Shown piece after piece: positions 1 to 9,066 of a DNA stretch of 64,000 nt (positions are counted from its first letter, which is position 1; each line of letters opens with the position of its first letter). Position numbers and translations under genes: made by a program. The notes beneath the pieces were generated by a model, which made no database searches, was not told where the DNA came from, and worked only from the letters and a program-made list of their open reading frames with translations. The DNA is from Aulosira sp. FACHB-615. Its GTDB lineage: Bacteria; Cyanobacteriota; Cyanobacteriia; Cyanobacteriales; Nostocaceae. The stretch covers positions 62,001 to 126,000 of the forward strand of contig NZ_JACJSE010000018.1 of assembly GCF_014698045.1 (NCBI RefSeq). Direction: 5' to 3'.

Positions 1-5
1 CACAA

Positions 6-18
6 GGGGCGAAACCCC
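6..18. other. Small GC-rich hairpin at the window edge
   Basis: GGGG (6-9) and CCCC (15-18) flank a CGAAA loop. No clear T-run follows on the plus strand. It may belong to the end of a gene outside the window. Confidence 0.2.
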
Positions 19-152
19 CTGCTGTGTTGTCTTACTACCTTTGACTGTCAGCAATCTTCCCACATATCCAAATTTATATTTCGACTTTTTGATCACGCAG
101 TAGAAGCCTAATGCGTGTTGTTTTTGATCAGGAAATAAGGAGCAAATTTTTC

Positions 153-1205
153 ATGCAATTCAATTCATCAGCAAAAAAGATTAGCTGTGCAGTTGTAGGT
201 AGTGGTAGTTTAGCCGCAGTTTTGCTTGGGTTGACTGGTGGCGGTGCTTCTGCTCAAATTACCATTCAAAGCACTGGTAGAATTTCAGGAACCTTGGAAC
301 TACCGAGTTTCAACCCTAACTTTAATAGTAGGGTGACTCGCATTGATACGGACTCTCAAGGTGTGTATCAACGTAATATCGGTTCTCAAAGCAATCCTAA
401 TTACGTGCCAGTTTATAAGTCAGATTATGTCAAAGTTGAAACTCGCACAGATGGCAGTTTACATTACTTTGTGGATTTTAAAGGCATTCCGGTGATTTCT
501 TTTAATGGGGTTTTGACTTCGCCGGCGCTGTCTGGTGGTCAATTGACACCCTTTACTTATCAAGGCAAAATCCCCAATGTTTCCTTTCAAGGTGTCATAC
601 AAGATGAATTTGGGTTTGCCAAAGCTTTCTATACGGGGATTGTCACCGACCCCCAAACAGGTAAACAATATCAAGGTACTTTTCAGTTAAACGGCCAAGG
701 GCCAAGATATAGCGATCGCAATGGTGGCGAAAGTCCCACAGTCTTTGATTATAAGTCTGATATTCCCGGTACTAAGCCAGATCCAACACCTTACGAAATG
801 AAAAATACTCCTTTGGTGAGGTTGACAATTACCGTACCGGCTGACGCTACCCTGATTAATTCTGGTGGTGGGACTACTCCCACAACTCCCACTCCACCCA
901 GCGTCAATAACCCTTCAACGTCTACACCCAGTACACCAATTTCTGTATCAGTAGATAGTGGTGCGATCGCCACGACTCCCATAACATCTAATCTTGGTGG
1001 GACATCTGGTCAATCTAGTCCATCGCCTTCCACTGACTCCAATATGGAATTCAGCAGTGGTTCTTCTCCCACAGCTAATCCTGTCAGTTTAGAAGTTTCT
1101 CCTGTCGCCCCTAAAATTTGTCACGATGATTCTACGAATTGTCGCCCCCAAGTAACTGCAACTAAACAAGCAATTGGCCCCCGCAGTCGCGTTTTAGTGC
1201 GTTAG
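153..1205 (+). CDS. Secreted hypothetical protein with Pro/Ser/Thr-rich C-terminal tail
   Basis: Function unknown; probably exported to the periplasm or cell surface. I chose ATG 153 over the upstream ATG 111 because AAGGAG at 137-142 lies 10 bases before it. The 350-residue product then begins with a typical signal peptide: Lys-Lys, a Gly/Ala/Leu hydrophobic stretch, and a predicted ASA cleavage site near residue 34. The middle (about 40-225) is soluble and rich in beta-prone sequence. From about residue 235 it becomes a low-complexity tail of Thr, Pro, Ser and Gly with a late Cys pair (C-H-D-D-S-T-N-C). The tail may be a wall-spanning or surface linker. No neighbour suggests a pathway. Coding is well supported; role is not. 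Confidence 0.75.
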   Translation: MQFNSSAKKISCAVVGSGSLAAVLLGLTGGGASAQITIQSTGRISGTLELPSFNPNFNSRVTRIDTDSQGVYQRNIGSQSNPNYVPVYKSDYVKVETRTDGSLHYFVDFKGIPVISFNGVLTSPALSGGQLTPFTYQGKIPNVSFQGVIQDEFGFAKAFYTGIVTDPQTGKQYQGTFQLNGQGPRYSDRNGGESPTVFDYKSDIPGTKPDPTPYEMKNTPLVRLTITVPADATLINSGGGTTPTTPTPPSVNNPSTSTPSTPISVSVDSGAIATTPITSNLGGTSGQSSPSPSTDSNMEFSSGSSPTANPVSLEVSPVAPKICHDDSTNCRPQVTATKQAIGPRSRVLVR

Positions 1206-1782
1206 TTGCTGGTATGGGGGGCAGGAGGTAAAAGCAAAATGTCCTAACCTCTGCGACTACCGCTCTAAATTAGGACTTGAGAAATCAAGGGTTTGAGGTA
1301 GGGGTGTTCAAAACCCGTATACCCCTATACCCTCAGACCCTTACACCCATTCTGAACAGATCATTTTTTGCGTAAGTTCTGTAAATATTAATTTTTCCAT
1401 TTTTCGGGAATTGGCTCAGGGGAGATTGTATCTAAACCACGACTACAAAAATACGACCTCCTAGAGCAAAAACTATACTGGGAGTTTGAGCGGCAGTTTT
1501 GCGGCTCATACTTCCAGATTTCTGCTAAATATGCCCTTAATAATTTTCTGGTTATACTGGTACAAAAAGTGTGAACTCTGATATGGGTCAACCTGGATAA
1601 ACAGCACCCAAGCCATTAATCAGGGATGGTAAGTTTATCTATCCACTGTCAGATTTTCACAACCTGACAAAGAACATACAAAAAATTACCCAGCTTATTT
1701 CTACCCAACTGATCAGTCAACCACAGTAGTTAATGCTATACAACAAAACTACATCAATCACACATCTGGCAAGCGAGCATTT
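1206..1782. other. Intergenic region with two dispersed-repeat copies
   Basis: No gene is supported. At 1234-1264 there is a copy of the motif AAAATGTCCTAACC...GACTACCGCT also found at 10286-10315. At 1272-1380 lies a member of the element that ends in TGCGTAAGT (right end 1369-1380). A 67-codon minus-strand frame at 1388-1591 has no convincing start or family likeness. Confidence 0.5.
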
Positions 1783-2454
1783 ATGAAACAGGAATTGATT
1801 GAATTGATAGTCAGGGTTTTACAGGTCTTGCGAATCAACATGAATTGGATGACGTGGAACCTGTTTCTGGCTTTCATACCTTTGGCTTTAAGTGTTTGGT
1901 TGTTCCGTACTCACAAGGGACGTTCTTGGGTTTGGTGGTTGGGATTTATCGTATTTTATGCTTTCTTGCCAAATGCGCCTTATTTATTAACCGATATTAT
2001 TCACCTGATCGACGATATTCGGACAATTCAATCAGTGTGGATGATTACTTTAGTACTAATTCCCGTTTATTTTTTGGTAATTTTTGCCGGGTTTGAAGCT
2101 TATGTCATCTCTTTAATTAATTTGGGATACTATTTACACCGCATTGGCAAAAGTCACTGGATTTTTAGAGTTGAGTTAATTACTCATGCTCTTTGTGCTA
2201 TCGGGATTTATTGGGGAAGATTTCTGCGTTTCAACAGTTGGGATTTTATTACCCAACCGGATGCTTTATTAACTAAAGGTGTAGAAGAACTTGTGGGTAA
2301 ACAGCCTTTAGTGATTATCACTATTACATTTGTGATTCTGCTGGGGTTGCACTGGCTGATGAAACGAGTGAGTTTGGGTTTTGTGAATCAAACACCACAA
2401 AGAATGGTAGTTAACTCAAATTCAGCTAATACTGATACACCGAATGTTGGATAA
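1783..2454 (+). CDS. DUF1361-family integral membrane protein
   Basis: A 223-residue polytopic inner-membrane protein of the uncharacterised DUF1361 family. About six hydrophobic segments are visible, the first near residues 20-41 after a short amphipathic N-terminus. The family-like loop FLPNAPYLLTDIIHL lies near residues 61-75, followed by long segments around 85-115 and 170-195. The C-terminal 25 residues are polar and probably cytoplasmic. ATG 1783 has only a weak purine-rich site upstream; the internal ATG 1843 (MNWMTWN) is a possible alternative start. It stands alone and is followed by two consecutive terminator-like hairpins, so it is probably monocistronic. The biochemical role is unknown. 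Confidence 0.8.
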   Translation: MKQELIELIVRVLQVLRINMNWMTWNLFLAFIPLALSVWLFRTHKGRSWVWWLGFIVFYAFLPNAPYLLTDIIHLIDDIRTIQSVWMITLVLIPVYFLVIFAGFEAYVISLINLGYYLHRIGKSHWIFRVELITHALCAIGIYWGRFLRFNSWDFITQPDALLTKGVEELVGKQPLVIITITFVILLGLHWLMKRVSLGFVNQTPQRMVVNSNSANTDTPNVG

Positions 2455-2495
2455 GCAGAAACTTTAGTTCAAATATTTACATAACAATTTTAATT

Positions 2496-2524
2496 AATAC
2501 GTCAGAAAATGGCGTATTTTTTTT
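2496..2524 (+). terminator. Intrinsic terminator after the DUF1361 gene (first)
   Basis: AATACG (2496-2501) pairs with CGTATT (2513-2518) and is followed by an uninterrupted T-run through 2524. It lies 41 bases after the stop codon. Confidence 0.6.
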
Positions 2525-2561
2525 AGATCCCCGACTTCTCAAAGAAGTCGGGGATCTTTTT
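2525..2561 (+). terminator. Intrinsic terminator after the DUF1361 gene (second)
   Basis: A perfect 14-bp stem, AGATCCCCGACTTC (2525-2538) with its complement (2544-2557), encloses loop TCAAA and runs into TTTTT. Related ATCCCCGACTT/AAGTCGGGGAT palindromes occur near 26066 and 41893, so this is also a dispersed palindrome family. Confidence 0.7.
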
Positions 2562-2713
2562 GTTCACGAACGATTTAGGACTGCTATATCTCTCTCAAGA
2601 ATGGTGGGTTTGGAGGTATTTTTTATCAAAAGAAAGATGAAATTTTTAGTGTCTAGTTCTGAAATAAATCTAGATGATGCAATTTAGATTTCTGTGGATA
2701 GGAGTTTTATAAT

Positions 2714-3889
2714 ATGGCACTATTATCTATTGATGAGCTAAAAATTTTAACTGAACATACTCATAAGCCCTGTATTTCTCTATATATGCCGATGCAAAAA
2801 GCCGGGCCAGAGATTCGACAAAATCCAATTCGCTTTAAAAATCTCATCCGGGAAGCACAAAGCCGTTTAGAAGCAATGGAAATGAACGAAGGCGAGGCTA
2901 ATGAGTTGCTTCAGCCAGCAATGGAACTGGATACAGGGGAATTTTGGGAAAATCAAGACCAAGGTTTAGCGATTTTGATTGCACCAGGAGTATTTCGTTA
3001 TTATCAGTTACCAACGGAGTTTCCAGAATTGGTAGTTGTGAGCGATCGCTTCCATATCAAGCCATTACTACCTTTAATTAATCATGATGGTAAATTCTAT
3101 GTTCTGGCTTTAAGCCAACAAGATTTGAAATTTTTTGCAGGTACGCGCTCTGGCTTGCAGGAGGTAGAAATCGAAAATCTGCCCAAAAGTCTTGATGAAG
3201 CTCTGTTATACGACGAAACCTCTAAAGAAGGTCAGTTTCGCATCGCTACAAAAAAAGGTAGCAGCTCAAATCCTTTCTCCCGTTCCCAACCAGGTGCATT
3301 CCACGGCCAAGGAAGCCCAGACCGAGATCAACACCAAGAAGGTATCCTGCAATACTTTCATCTAGTCGATGCAGAACTGCACGAAAAACTCCGAGAAGAA
3401 ACAGCACCACTAATTTTGGCGGGAGTAGATTATCTGCATCCCATTTATCGCCAAGCTAACAGTTATCACAATTTACTAGAACAAGGTATCACCCGCAGAC
3501 CAGAGCTTTTCCAAGTTGAAGAATTACACGCGGATGCGTGGGAAATTGTCGAGCCGCTATTTTATGAGTCGGAACAGCAAGCAATGGAGCTTTTTCAACA
3601 ACTGTTGGGGGAAGGAACGGGTACAGCTTCTAGTGATCTCAAGGAAATTTTGGCTGCGGCTTATTACCAAAGAGTTGATTCTTTGTTTGTTCCTGTAGGA
3701 CAACAAATTTGGGGTAAGTTTGACCCAGAAACAATGAATTTAGATATCCACCCAGAACCAGACGCAGATGATCAAGATTTGTTAGATTTTGCTGCGATTC
3801 ATACGATTATTAACGGCGGTAGGGTTTATGCGGTGGAACCAGAAAAAATGCCAAGTCAGTTACAAGTAGCGGCAATTTTCCGATATTGA
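2714..3889 (+). CDS. baeRF family 7 (bacterial archaeo-eukaryotic release-factor-like) protein
   Basis: The 391-residue product resembles the baeRF7 group: bacterial proteins with a fold like the archaeo-eukaryotic release factor eRF1, often proposed to act on stalled ribosomes or translation stress but without a settled function. Visible hallmarks are the N-terminal LSIDELKILTEHTHKPCISL segment, a central beta-rich region ending in FHIKPLLPLIN (about 114-124), and a C-terminal part with IINGGRVYAVEPEKMP, like the last strand of eRF1 domain 3. An insertion rich in Gly, Ser, Gln and Asp (about 176-210) interrupts the middle. ATAGGAG ends 9 bases before ATG 2714, which fixes the start. Identification is by pattern; the translation role is inference from the family. 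Confidence 0.75.
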   Translation: MALLSIDELKILTEHTHKPCISLYMPMQKAGPEIRQNPIRFKNLIREAQSRLEAMEMNEGEANELLQPAMELDTGEFWENQDQGLAILIAPGVFRYYQLPTEFPELVVVSDRFHIKPLLPLINHDGKFYVLALSQQDLKFFAGTRSGLQEVEIENLPKSLDEALLYDETSKEGQFRIATKKGSSSNPFSRSQPGAFHGQGSPDRDQHQEGILQYFHLVDAELHEKLREETAPLILAGVDYLHPIYRQANSYHNLLEQGITRRPELFQVEELHADAWEIVEPLFYESEQQAMELFQQLLGEGTGTASSDLKEILAAAYYQRVDSLFVPVGQQIWGKFDPETMNLDIHPEPDADDQDLLDFAAIHTIINGGRVYAVEPEKMPSQLQVAAIFRY

Positions 3890-3937
3890 TGATTTTTGTA
3901 GTGTTGTATAAAGTTGAACAAGCTATATACAACACTT

Positions 3938-4759
3938 ATGCTGAAGAATTTTCGCGCTGTGCTGAGTCCATCTTTGATCGGTTTAGCTGTTTTAAGTCAA
4001 ATTGCTGTATTCACCCAGCCTAGTAGTGCTGCAACTATTGTTGGGGAATCAGGTAATGTGCGTGCAGAAATCTCTTATGAGAAACCAGAGGAATATCAAT
4101 ATAAAAATGTGCGTTTGCAAATTAGCCGCGCAGGTAAAGTGGTTTTAGATCAAAAACTGCCCCAAGAAAGTGAATATGATCGTCCTGTTGGCGGGATATA
4201 TGAGAAAGAAGAGAAGTTACCCATACTAGATTTAGACGGTGACAAAGAACCAGAGGTAATTGCCGATTTCTTTACAGGTGGCGCACATTGTTGTACTTAT
4301 TCGTTGATTTACCGCTACGACAAAAAATCTCAAAAGTATACTCAAATTCGCCAAGACTGGGGTAATGGGGCGTATCGGTTTCAGGATTTTGATAAAGATG
4401 GCATTATCGAACTTGAGAGTCGAGACGATCGCTTTGCATACTCTTTTACAGCTTATGCTGCTTCTGCTTATCCGTTGCAAATTTGGCAATATCGCCAAGG
4501 CAAAATGGTTGATGTGACTCGTCGCTATCCCAAGTTAATTTACAGTCACGCTTCTGAGTTATGGAAAACTTACACCGAGATTCGCCAGCAAGGTGATGAC
4601 GGTAGAGGATTTTTAGCTGCGTATTTGGCTGATAAATATTTGCTGGGTCAAGGAGAAGATGGTTGGAAACGAGTCCGACAAGCTTATACAAAAAGCGATC
4701 GCACTCAATATTTTGCCGATTTACGCAAGTTTCTGCGCGAAACCGGATATGTGAAGTAA
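3938..4759 (+). CDS. Exported hypothetical protein with FG-GAP/VCBS-like calcium loops
   Basis: A probable exported protein of 273 residues from ATG 3938; the longer frame from TTG 3914 is less likely because the signal peptide fits ATG 3938. Signal peptide: MLKN followed by a hydrophobic core and an SSA-AT cleavage site near residue 31. The mature part has two aspartate-rich loops typical of FG-GAP/VCBS repeats: DLDGDKEPEV (about 96-105) and DFDKDGIIEL (about 150-159), plus a paired cysteine GGAHCCTY between them. Such loops bind Ca2+ in integrin-like repeats. The gene starts 48 bases after the baeRF gene and could be cotranscribed. No enzymatic function can be assigned. Confidence 0.75.
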   Translation: MLKNFRAVLSPSLIGLAVLSQIAVFTQPSSAATIVGESGNVRAEISYEKPEEYQYKNVRLQISRAGKVVLDQKLPQESEYDRPVGGIYEKEEKLPILDLDGDKEPEVIADFFTGGAHCCTYSLIYRYDKKSQKYTQIRQDWGNGAYRFQDFDKDGIIELESRDDRFAYSFTAYAASAYPLQIWQYRQGKMVDVTRRYPKLIYSHASELWKTYTEIRQQGDDGRGFLAAYLADKYLLGQGEDGWKRVRQAYTKSDRTQYFADLRKFLRETGYVK

Positions 4760-4861
4760 TTTTACAGCGTTTCTTGGTTGAGTGCAGTACAAGTTGATAG
4801 AGGTTATACCAATTCACGCAATTACTGATACAAATCACCTTCTCTGAGCCTCTGCTTGCTT

Positions 4862-4928
4862 TGCGATCGCCGAGCGAAGTCGAGGCGCTGGTTGCATATC
4901 TGTATCATGTTTAAAGTGAAATGGTATT
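4862..4928 (-). repeat. Dispersed repeat, inverted relative to the copy at 39984-40045
   Basis: Read on the minus strand this contains ACCATTT..., ATGATACAGATATG and GCGCCTCGA. The same blocks in the same order appear on the plus strand at 39984-40045. A HIP1 octamer (4863-4870) lies at one edge. Confidence 0.6.
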
Positions 4929-4956
4929 AGAGGTTAGAGGCTAGGGTTTATGGCTT

Positions 4957-7284
4957 TCAATGAATTGTTCGCCGTGCTGCTGCTAAAATTAACCGATGTT
5001 CAGCACGGGCGATCGCATAATGTGTTCGTTCCACTGCTTCTGGTTCGACGGAAATTGAGGTAATGCCCCATTCTACTAGTTTGTCAATGATTTCAGGATA
5101 CAATGCTGGTGCTTGACCGCAGATTGCACAGGGGATGTTGGCATTTTTCGCCATTTGGATTAATTGAGCGATCGCACCCATCACGGCTGGGTGGCGTTCA
5201 TCAAAGATTTTTGTGAGTTGTCCTTGTTCTCGATCTACGCCTAACAACAGTTGTGTTAAGTCATTTGTCCCAATGGAAATTCCGGCTACTCCAGCTTTGA
5301 CATATTCTGGCAGTAAAAATAATACACTAGGCACTTCTGCCATAATCCACAATTGAAACTGCGACATTTGGGTTAAGCCGATTTGCTCAACTTTCTGGCG
5401 ACAAAAGCTAAACTCAGCCACACTCCGCACAAAGGGTAACAATAACCGCAGATTGCTATAACCTGCTTTTTGGACATTCAGTAAAGCTGTGAGTTCCAAA
5501 TCAAAAACGGCAGGGTTGTTAATATAACTCAATGTGCCGCGATCGCCCAAAATCGAATGGGTTGCAGATGATGGATTATATGTTGATGAAAACTCCGAAA
5601 ATCGCCAATCAAGGGAGCGATAAAATACTGGACGGGGCGTAAAAGCACGTACAAAATTAATAACCTGCTGTGTCCACAACTCCAACAATTCTGAGCGACG
5701 ACCACTCATAATCCAATTATGGGGGTCTTGTCCTTCCAAAATATTCAACAGCATTAATTCCGAGCGTAACAATCCTACACCATCGACAGGTAAGGTCTGC
5801 GATCGCTCGATTAAATTAGGCTGACTCAGATTCACCATTAGTTGAGTAGCAATCATGGGCGGCTGCGAACTAAGATGTGAATGATTGGGTGAAACAGAAG
5901 GAACAGGAAAACTAATTTCTGGATTTTCTTGATTTTTGGCTTTGCTGTCTCTGAGGCGATAAATTTCTCCCCTATCGCCATCTACTAGCAATTTTTCTCC
6001 GGTTTGAATTAAGACTGTAGCATCTTTTGCACTCACAACTGCGGGAATGCCTAATTCTCTGGATAATATTGCAGCATGACTAGTCAAACCACCTTGCACT
6101 GTCACAATCGCCACAACTTTTTGCATTAACGCTAACCAATCAGGTGCGATCGTCGGGACGACAAGCACGACTCCTTCGGGTATTTGTTCAGGTTTTTGGA
6201 GAGAATTAATCACATAAGCACTAGCCGTGACTTTACCTGTGGCTGCACCCAAACCTTTGATTAACTTTAAGTGAGGAACTGGTGCTAAGGGAGTATTAAC
6301 TTCGGTGATTTGGAGATGGGAAACTGTATCGATTTCCGTAATACTCCACTGGACAGTAAAAGTTTTTCCCAGTTCACTGACCAACTGATTTCCCAAAGCG
6401 ATGATCTGTGGCACACTCGCCTCTGGCAAAGCATATTGTTTTTGTGATTCTTCAGAAAGTAAATAAGCAACTAAACTGTTGTTTTCATCAGTGAGTATTG
6501 ATTGGAGTTGTGGTTGCGTAGTTGCACTTATCTCATCATCTAGACGATAAGCCAGCAGTTTATTTCCTAAATGTCGTTCTAGAACAATACCTGTTTCTGG
6601 CTGAACGTAGTAAACATCCGGCAAAACTTCTCCTCTGGTGAGGGCTACTCCTAATCCCCAAGTAGCTTCAATTGTCCATCCAGAGGCGTTAGCATGAAGT
6701 GAACCACTGGCGATCGCATTTTGCATTGGTTGTACTAACACCGCCAAATTCACATTTTGCAGATCAATTCCCTGGCGTTGCCAATACAATAAGCTTCTAG
6801 CGCGAAATAACTGATTCCAAACTCGCTTCAATCCTAAAGCGATCGCATCTTCATCACAACCACAAAAGATTGGCTCTAGTAACCCAGATATATTTCCGAT
6901 ATCTTGGCTAACATTGAAAACTGATAATGTGGGTTGCAAAATCAAATATTTAGTTTGCCATTCTTTTGTCGCAGCAAAAATTGTACTTACCCACTGTGAT
7001 GGTACATTTGCCGCAATGATTTCTTGACGCAAACGACTAGCCACCTGCTGAAGTTGTCGCCAATTAGCTACATCAAGGTGCAATGAAGAATCAGGTAAGT
7101 CTGCAACTAAAGATTCTGAACTGTTGATAGTTTCTAAAAATTGCCGCAAAACTTCTGCTGAAATCACAAAACCAGGCACCACAGGGTAGCCACGCTGCAT
7201 CATTTTGCTTAAATAAAATGCTTTGTCGCCTACTTTGGCGCGGTCTTGTAGTTTAATTTGGTCAAGCCAGTAGACTTTTTCCAC
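4957..7284 (-). CDS. Phosphoenolpyruvate synthase-like phosphotransferase
   Basis: A 775-residue enzyme of the PEP synthase/PPDK family, which interconverts pyruvate and PEP using ATP through a phosphohistidine intermediate. Domain order is complete. An N-terminal ATP-grasp-like domain opens with VGDKAFYLSKM and GYPVVPGFVIS and includes EATWGLGVALTRGEVLPDVYY. The mobile domain carries the phosphorylated His in GGLTSHAAILSRELGIPAVV. The PEP-binding TIM-like domain has GLLRSE, EVPSV, SIGTNDLTQLLLGVDRE and the catalytic Cys in ICGQAP. The N-terminal ATP domain is noticeably more diverged than the C-terminal one, so it may be a paralogue of the housekeeping enzyme. The start is GTG (7282-7284). 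It stands alone on the minus strand. Confidence 0.85.
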   Translation of the reverse strand: MEKVYWLDQIKLQDRAKVGDKAFYLSKMMQRGYPVVPGFVISAEVLRQFLETINSSESLVADLPDSSLHLDVANWRQLQQVASRLRQEIIAANVPSQWVSTIFAATKEWQTKYLILQPTLSVFNVSQDIGNISGLLEPIFCGCDEDAIALGLKRVWNQLFRARSLLYWQRQGIDLQNVNLAVLVQPMQNAIASGSLHANASGWTIEATWGLGVALTRGEVLPDVYYVQPETGIVLERHLGNKLLAYRLDDEISATTQPQLQSILTDENNSLVAYLLSEESQKQYALPEASVPQIIALGNQLVSELGKTFTVQWSITEIDTVSHLQITEVNTPLAPVPHLKLIKGLGAATGKVTASAYVINSLQKPEQIPEGVVLVVPTIAPDWLALMQKVVAIVTVQGGLTSHAAILSRELGIPAVVSAKDATVLIQTGEKLLVDGDRGEIYRLRDSKAKNQENPEISFPVPSVSPNHSHLSSQPPMIATQLMVNLSQPNLIERSQTLPVDGVGLLRSELMLLNILEGQDPHNWIMSGRRSELLELWTQQVINFVRAFTPRPVFYRSLDWRFSEFSSTYNPSSATHSILGDRGTLSYINNPAVFDLELTALLNVQKAGYSNLRLLLPFVRSVAEFSFCRQKVEQIGLTQMSQFQLWIMAEVPSVLFLLPEYVKAGVAGISIGTNDLTQLLLGVDREQGQLTKIFDERHPAVMGAIAQLIQMAKNANIPCAICGQAPALYPEIIDKLVEWGITSISVEPEAVERTHYAIARAEHRLILAAARRTIH

Positions 7285-8073
7285 TCACTTCATTTTTAAT
7301 GATTTGTCAATTTGCCACTACAGGCTTTGCTCTCGGTAAATACTTCCAGGCTATTGCATAAATTATCTGCCGAGAGAGATTCTTTCCATTTGATTATTGA
7401 AAATTAGTTTGACTTAGTTATGAGTTTAAGTTCTCATTCAATGCTGTTTGGCAATCATCTCACCCCTTGGTTAGTTAATATTTCTTGTTTTACATCTTGC
7501 ACACCAAACCCTTGATTTTAAGTTAGTCCGCGTAGGTGGCCACTGAGCTTGTCGAAGTGCGGACTTCGTTTTTATAGCCGCGAATTCCATTCGTCGGGTC
7601 TAGGTGCTTATTCGTCTGTTTTAACACTCAAATAGCTAGTCCATCACTTGGAACACTACACTGTTAGTCTAGTTTATTAATATTGCCATAAATTTTCCTC
7701 ACAATTCCATATTATCTGCCTCAAACTACACTAAGCTAAATGCAGTTTATCATCGATAATTACCATGATTAGCGGATCAATTTACTATTATCTGGTTTGA
7801 TTTCTGAAATTACCTGTACAGGCTGGGAGTAGGTAATAGGGAGAGAGGAAAGAGTATTTTTGGTGTGTACTGTTTTTTCCGAAATTAAATATTAGGTCTA
7901 TCTTTGCATAAAATAATTTATCCTCAGCACCTTTCCCTGATATAAATACCTATTAAGTTATGACAAAAAAATCTCATTAAAATATATTTAACTTAGTTAT
8001 CTTGAGTAAACTCAATGGATATATTTTTAAGTTAAAGTAGCATATATTACTTTTTATATATTTTAAAACAAAA
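7285..8073. other. Long AT-rich intergenic region with one GC-rich hairpin
   Basis: No gene is visible over 789 bases. An inverted repeat AGTCCGC (7525-7531) / GCGGACT (7559-7565) flanks a GC-rich loop and runs into TTCGTTTTTA, resembling a terminator or a known type of cyanobacterial interspersed repeat. The last 250 bases before the MgtC gene are strongly AT-rich and probably hold its promoter. Confidence 0.4.
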
Positions 8074-8529
8074 TTGTTAAATACTTACTACTTGTTACCC
8101 AATGATTGGTTGAATATTCTGTTTAGACTGTGCCTAGCTTTGTTATTTGGTGCAATTATTGGCATTGAACGTCAAATTAGACGTAAACCAGCAGGTTTAA
8201 GAACTCATATACTTGTCAGTTTGGGTTCTGCCTTGTTTACTCTTATTCCTTTGCAAACAGGAATATCAGAACCTAGTGCCGATGCTTTAAGTCGTGTCAT
8301 TCAAGGTATTGCCGCAGGTGTCGGATTTTTGGGTGCGGGAGAAATTATCCGCGAATCTTCGCAACAGTCGCAGCATCTGGAAGTTCACGGACTGACATCA
8401 GCCGCAGCGATTTGGGTTTCGGCTGCGCTAGGAATTGCGGCTGGTTGTGGTTTATGGCAATTAGGATTAATAGCAGCTACATTGACAATTTTAGTACTGA
8501 ATCTATTTAAGAAAATAGAAAAGAATTAA
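8074..8529 (+). CDS. MgtC/SapB-family membrane protein
   Basis: A 151-residue MgtC/SapB-type protein, an inner-membrane family linked to growth at low Mg2+ and to regulation of ATP synthase or phosphate uptake in other bacteria. Seen here: the family signature LLFGAIIGIERQIRRKPAGLRTHILVSLGSALFT in two blocks, IQGIAAGVGFLGAGEI, and GLTSAAAIWVSAALGIAAGCG, with four membrane segments. It ends where the short (soluble-domain-free) members end. The start is uncertain: an in-frame TAG at 8038-8040 precedes only TTG candidates at 8074, 8092 and 8110, none with a clear ribosome site. The first conserved residues (NDWLN) begin right after the second TTG. Confidence 0.85.
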   Translation: MLNTYYLLPNDWLNILFRLCLALLFGAIIGIERQIRRKPAGLRTHILVSLGSALFTLIPLQTGISEPSADALSRVIQGIAAGVGFLGAGEIIRESSQQSQHLEVHGLTSAAAIWVSAALGIAAGCGLWQLGLIAATLTILVLNLFKKIEKN

Positions 8530-8588
8530 TACAGATTATAGCAGGGGACAGATAACAGGATTAAAAGCTTTGTACTGTCTAAATTTTA

Positions 8589-9026
8589 TTATTTATGAAA
8601 TAATGCCAAGGCTTGAGCAAAAATCTCTTCTTCGGCTCTAGTTTCTAAAATTAATTTAGCTAAATATATAAATTCCCAATCTGTGTGATTGTCATTTTCA
8701 ATAGTTTTACTAGCGGCGTAAAAACTCACATCATCAGCACATAATTCATTGGTATTACCCGTTTGCAGTTCTGGTTTGCGGATATCCCAAGAAACTGTTT
8801 TACCCCGCAAGGTAAATTGGAACCAGATGATTTTGTCATACTCTAATTCAAAAAAAACATCAAAATAAGGTTCTTCACCTTGAAACCAAATTTTTTTATA
8901 ACCCTCTTGCCGTCTTTGTTTGATGAATTTTTGCTCAATTGCTCTTAATGATGCACCTAAATAGGCAATTTCTTGAGGGTCTAATTTATAATTAGTTTGC
9001 TGCATAATTGAAATGTCATGGTTCAT
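8589..9026 (-). CDS. Hypothetical protein, 145 residues
   Basis: I do not recognise a characterised family. The product is soluble and acidic, with an aromatic-rich middle (GEEPYFDVFFELEYDKIIWFQFTLRGKTVSWD) that looks like a mixed alpha/beta fold, and a helical C-terminus. It lies 40 bases downstream of recF on the same strand, so cotranscription is plausible. The ATG at 9026 falls inside a heptameric repeat tract of the ATGACCA type; a second in-frame ATG at 9005 (MQQTN) lies outside the tract and may be the original start. Coding is supported by length, composition and position. Confidence 0.6.
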   Translation of the reverse strand: MNHDISIMQQTNYKLDPQEIAYLGASLRAIEQKFIKQRRQEGYKKIWFQGEEPYFDVFFELEYDKIIWFQFTLRGKTVSWDIRKPELQTGNTNELCADDVSFYAASKTIENDNHTDWEFIYLAKLILETRAEEEIFAQALALFHK

Positions 9027-9066
9027 TGGTCATTGGTCATTTGTCATGTTGAGCATTGACTATTGA

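Noticed and set aside
1388..1591. 67-codon minus-strand frame in the 1206-1782 gap
   Set aside because: No ribosome site, no family likeness, composition of random intergenic DNA.
4446..4838. 130-codon minus-strand frame opposite the FG-GAP-like gene
   Set aside because: Opposite a well-supported gene; sequence is a shadow of its codon pattern.
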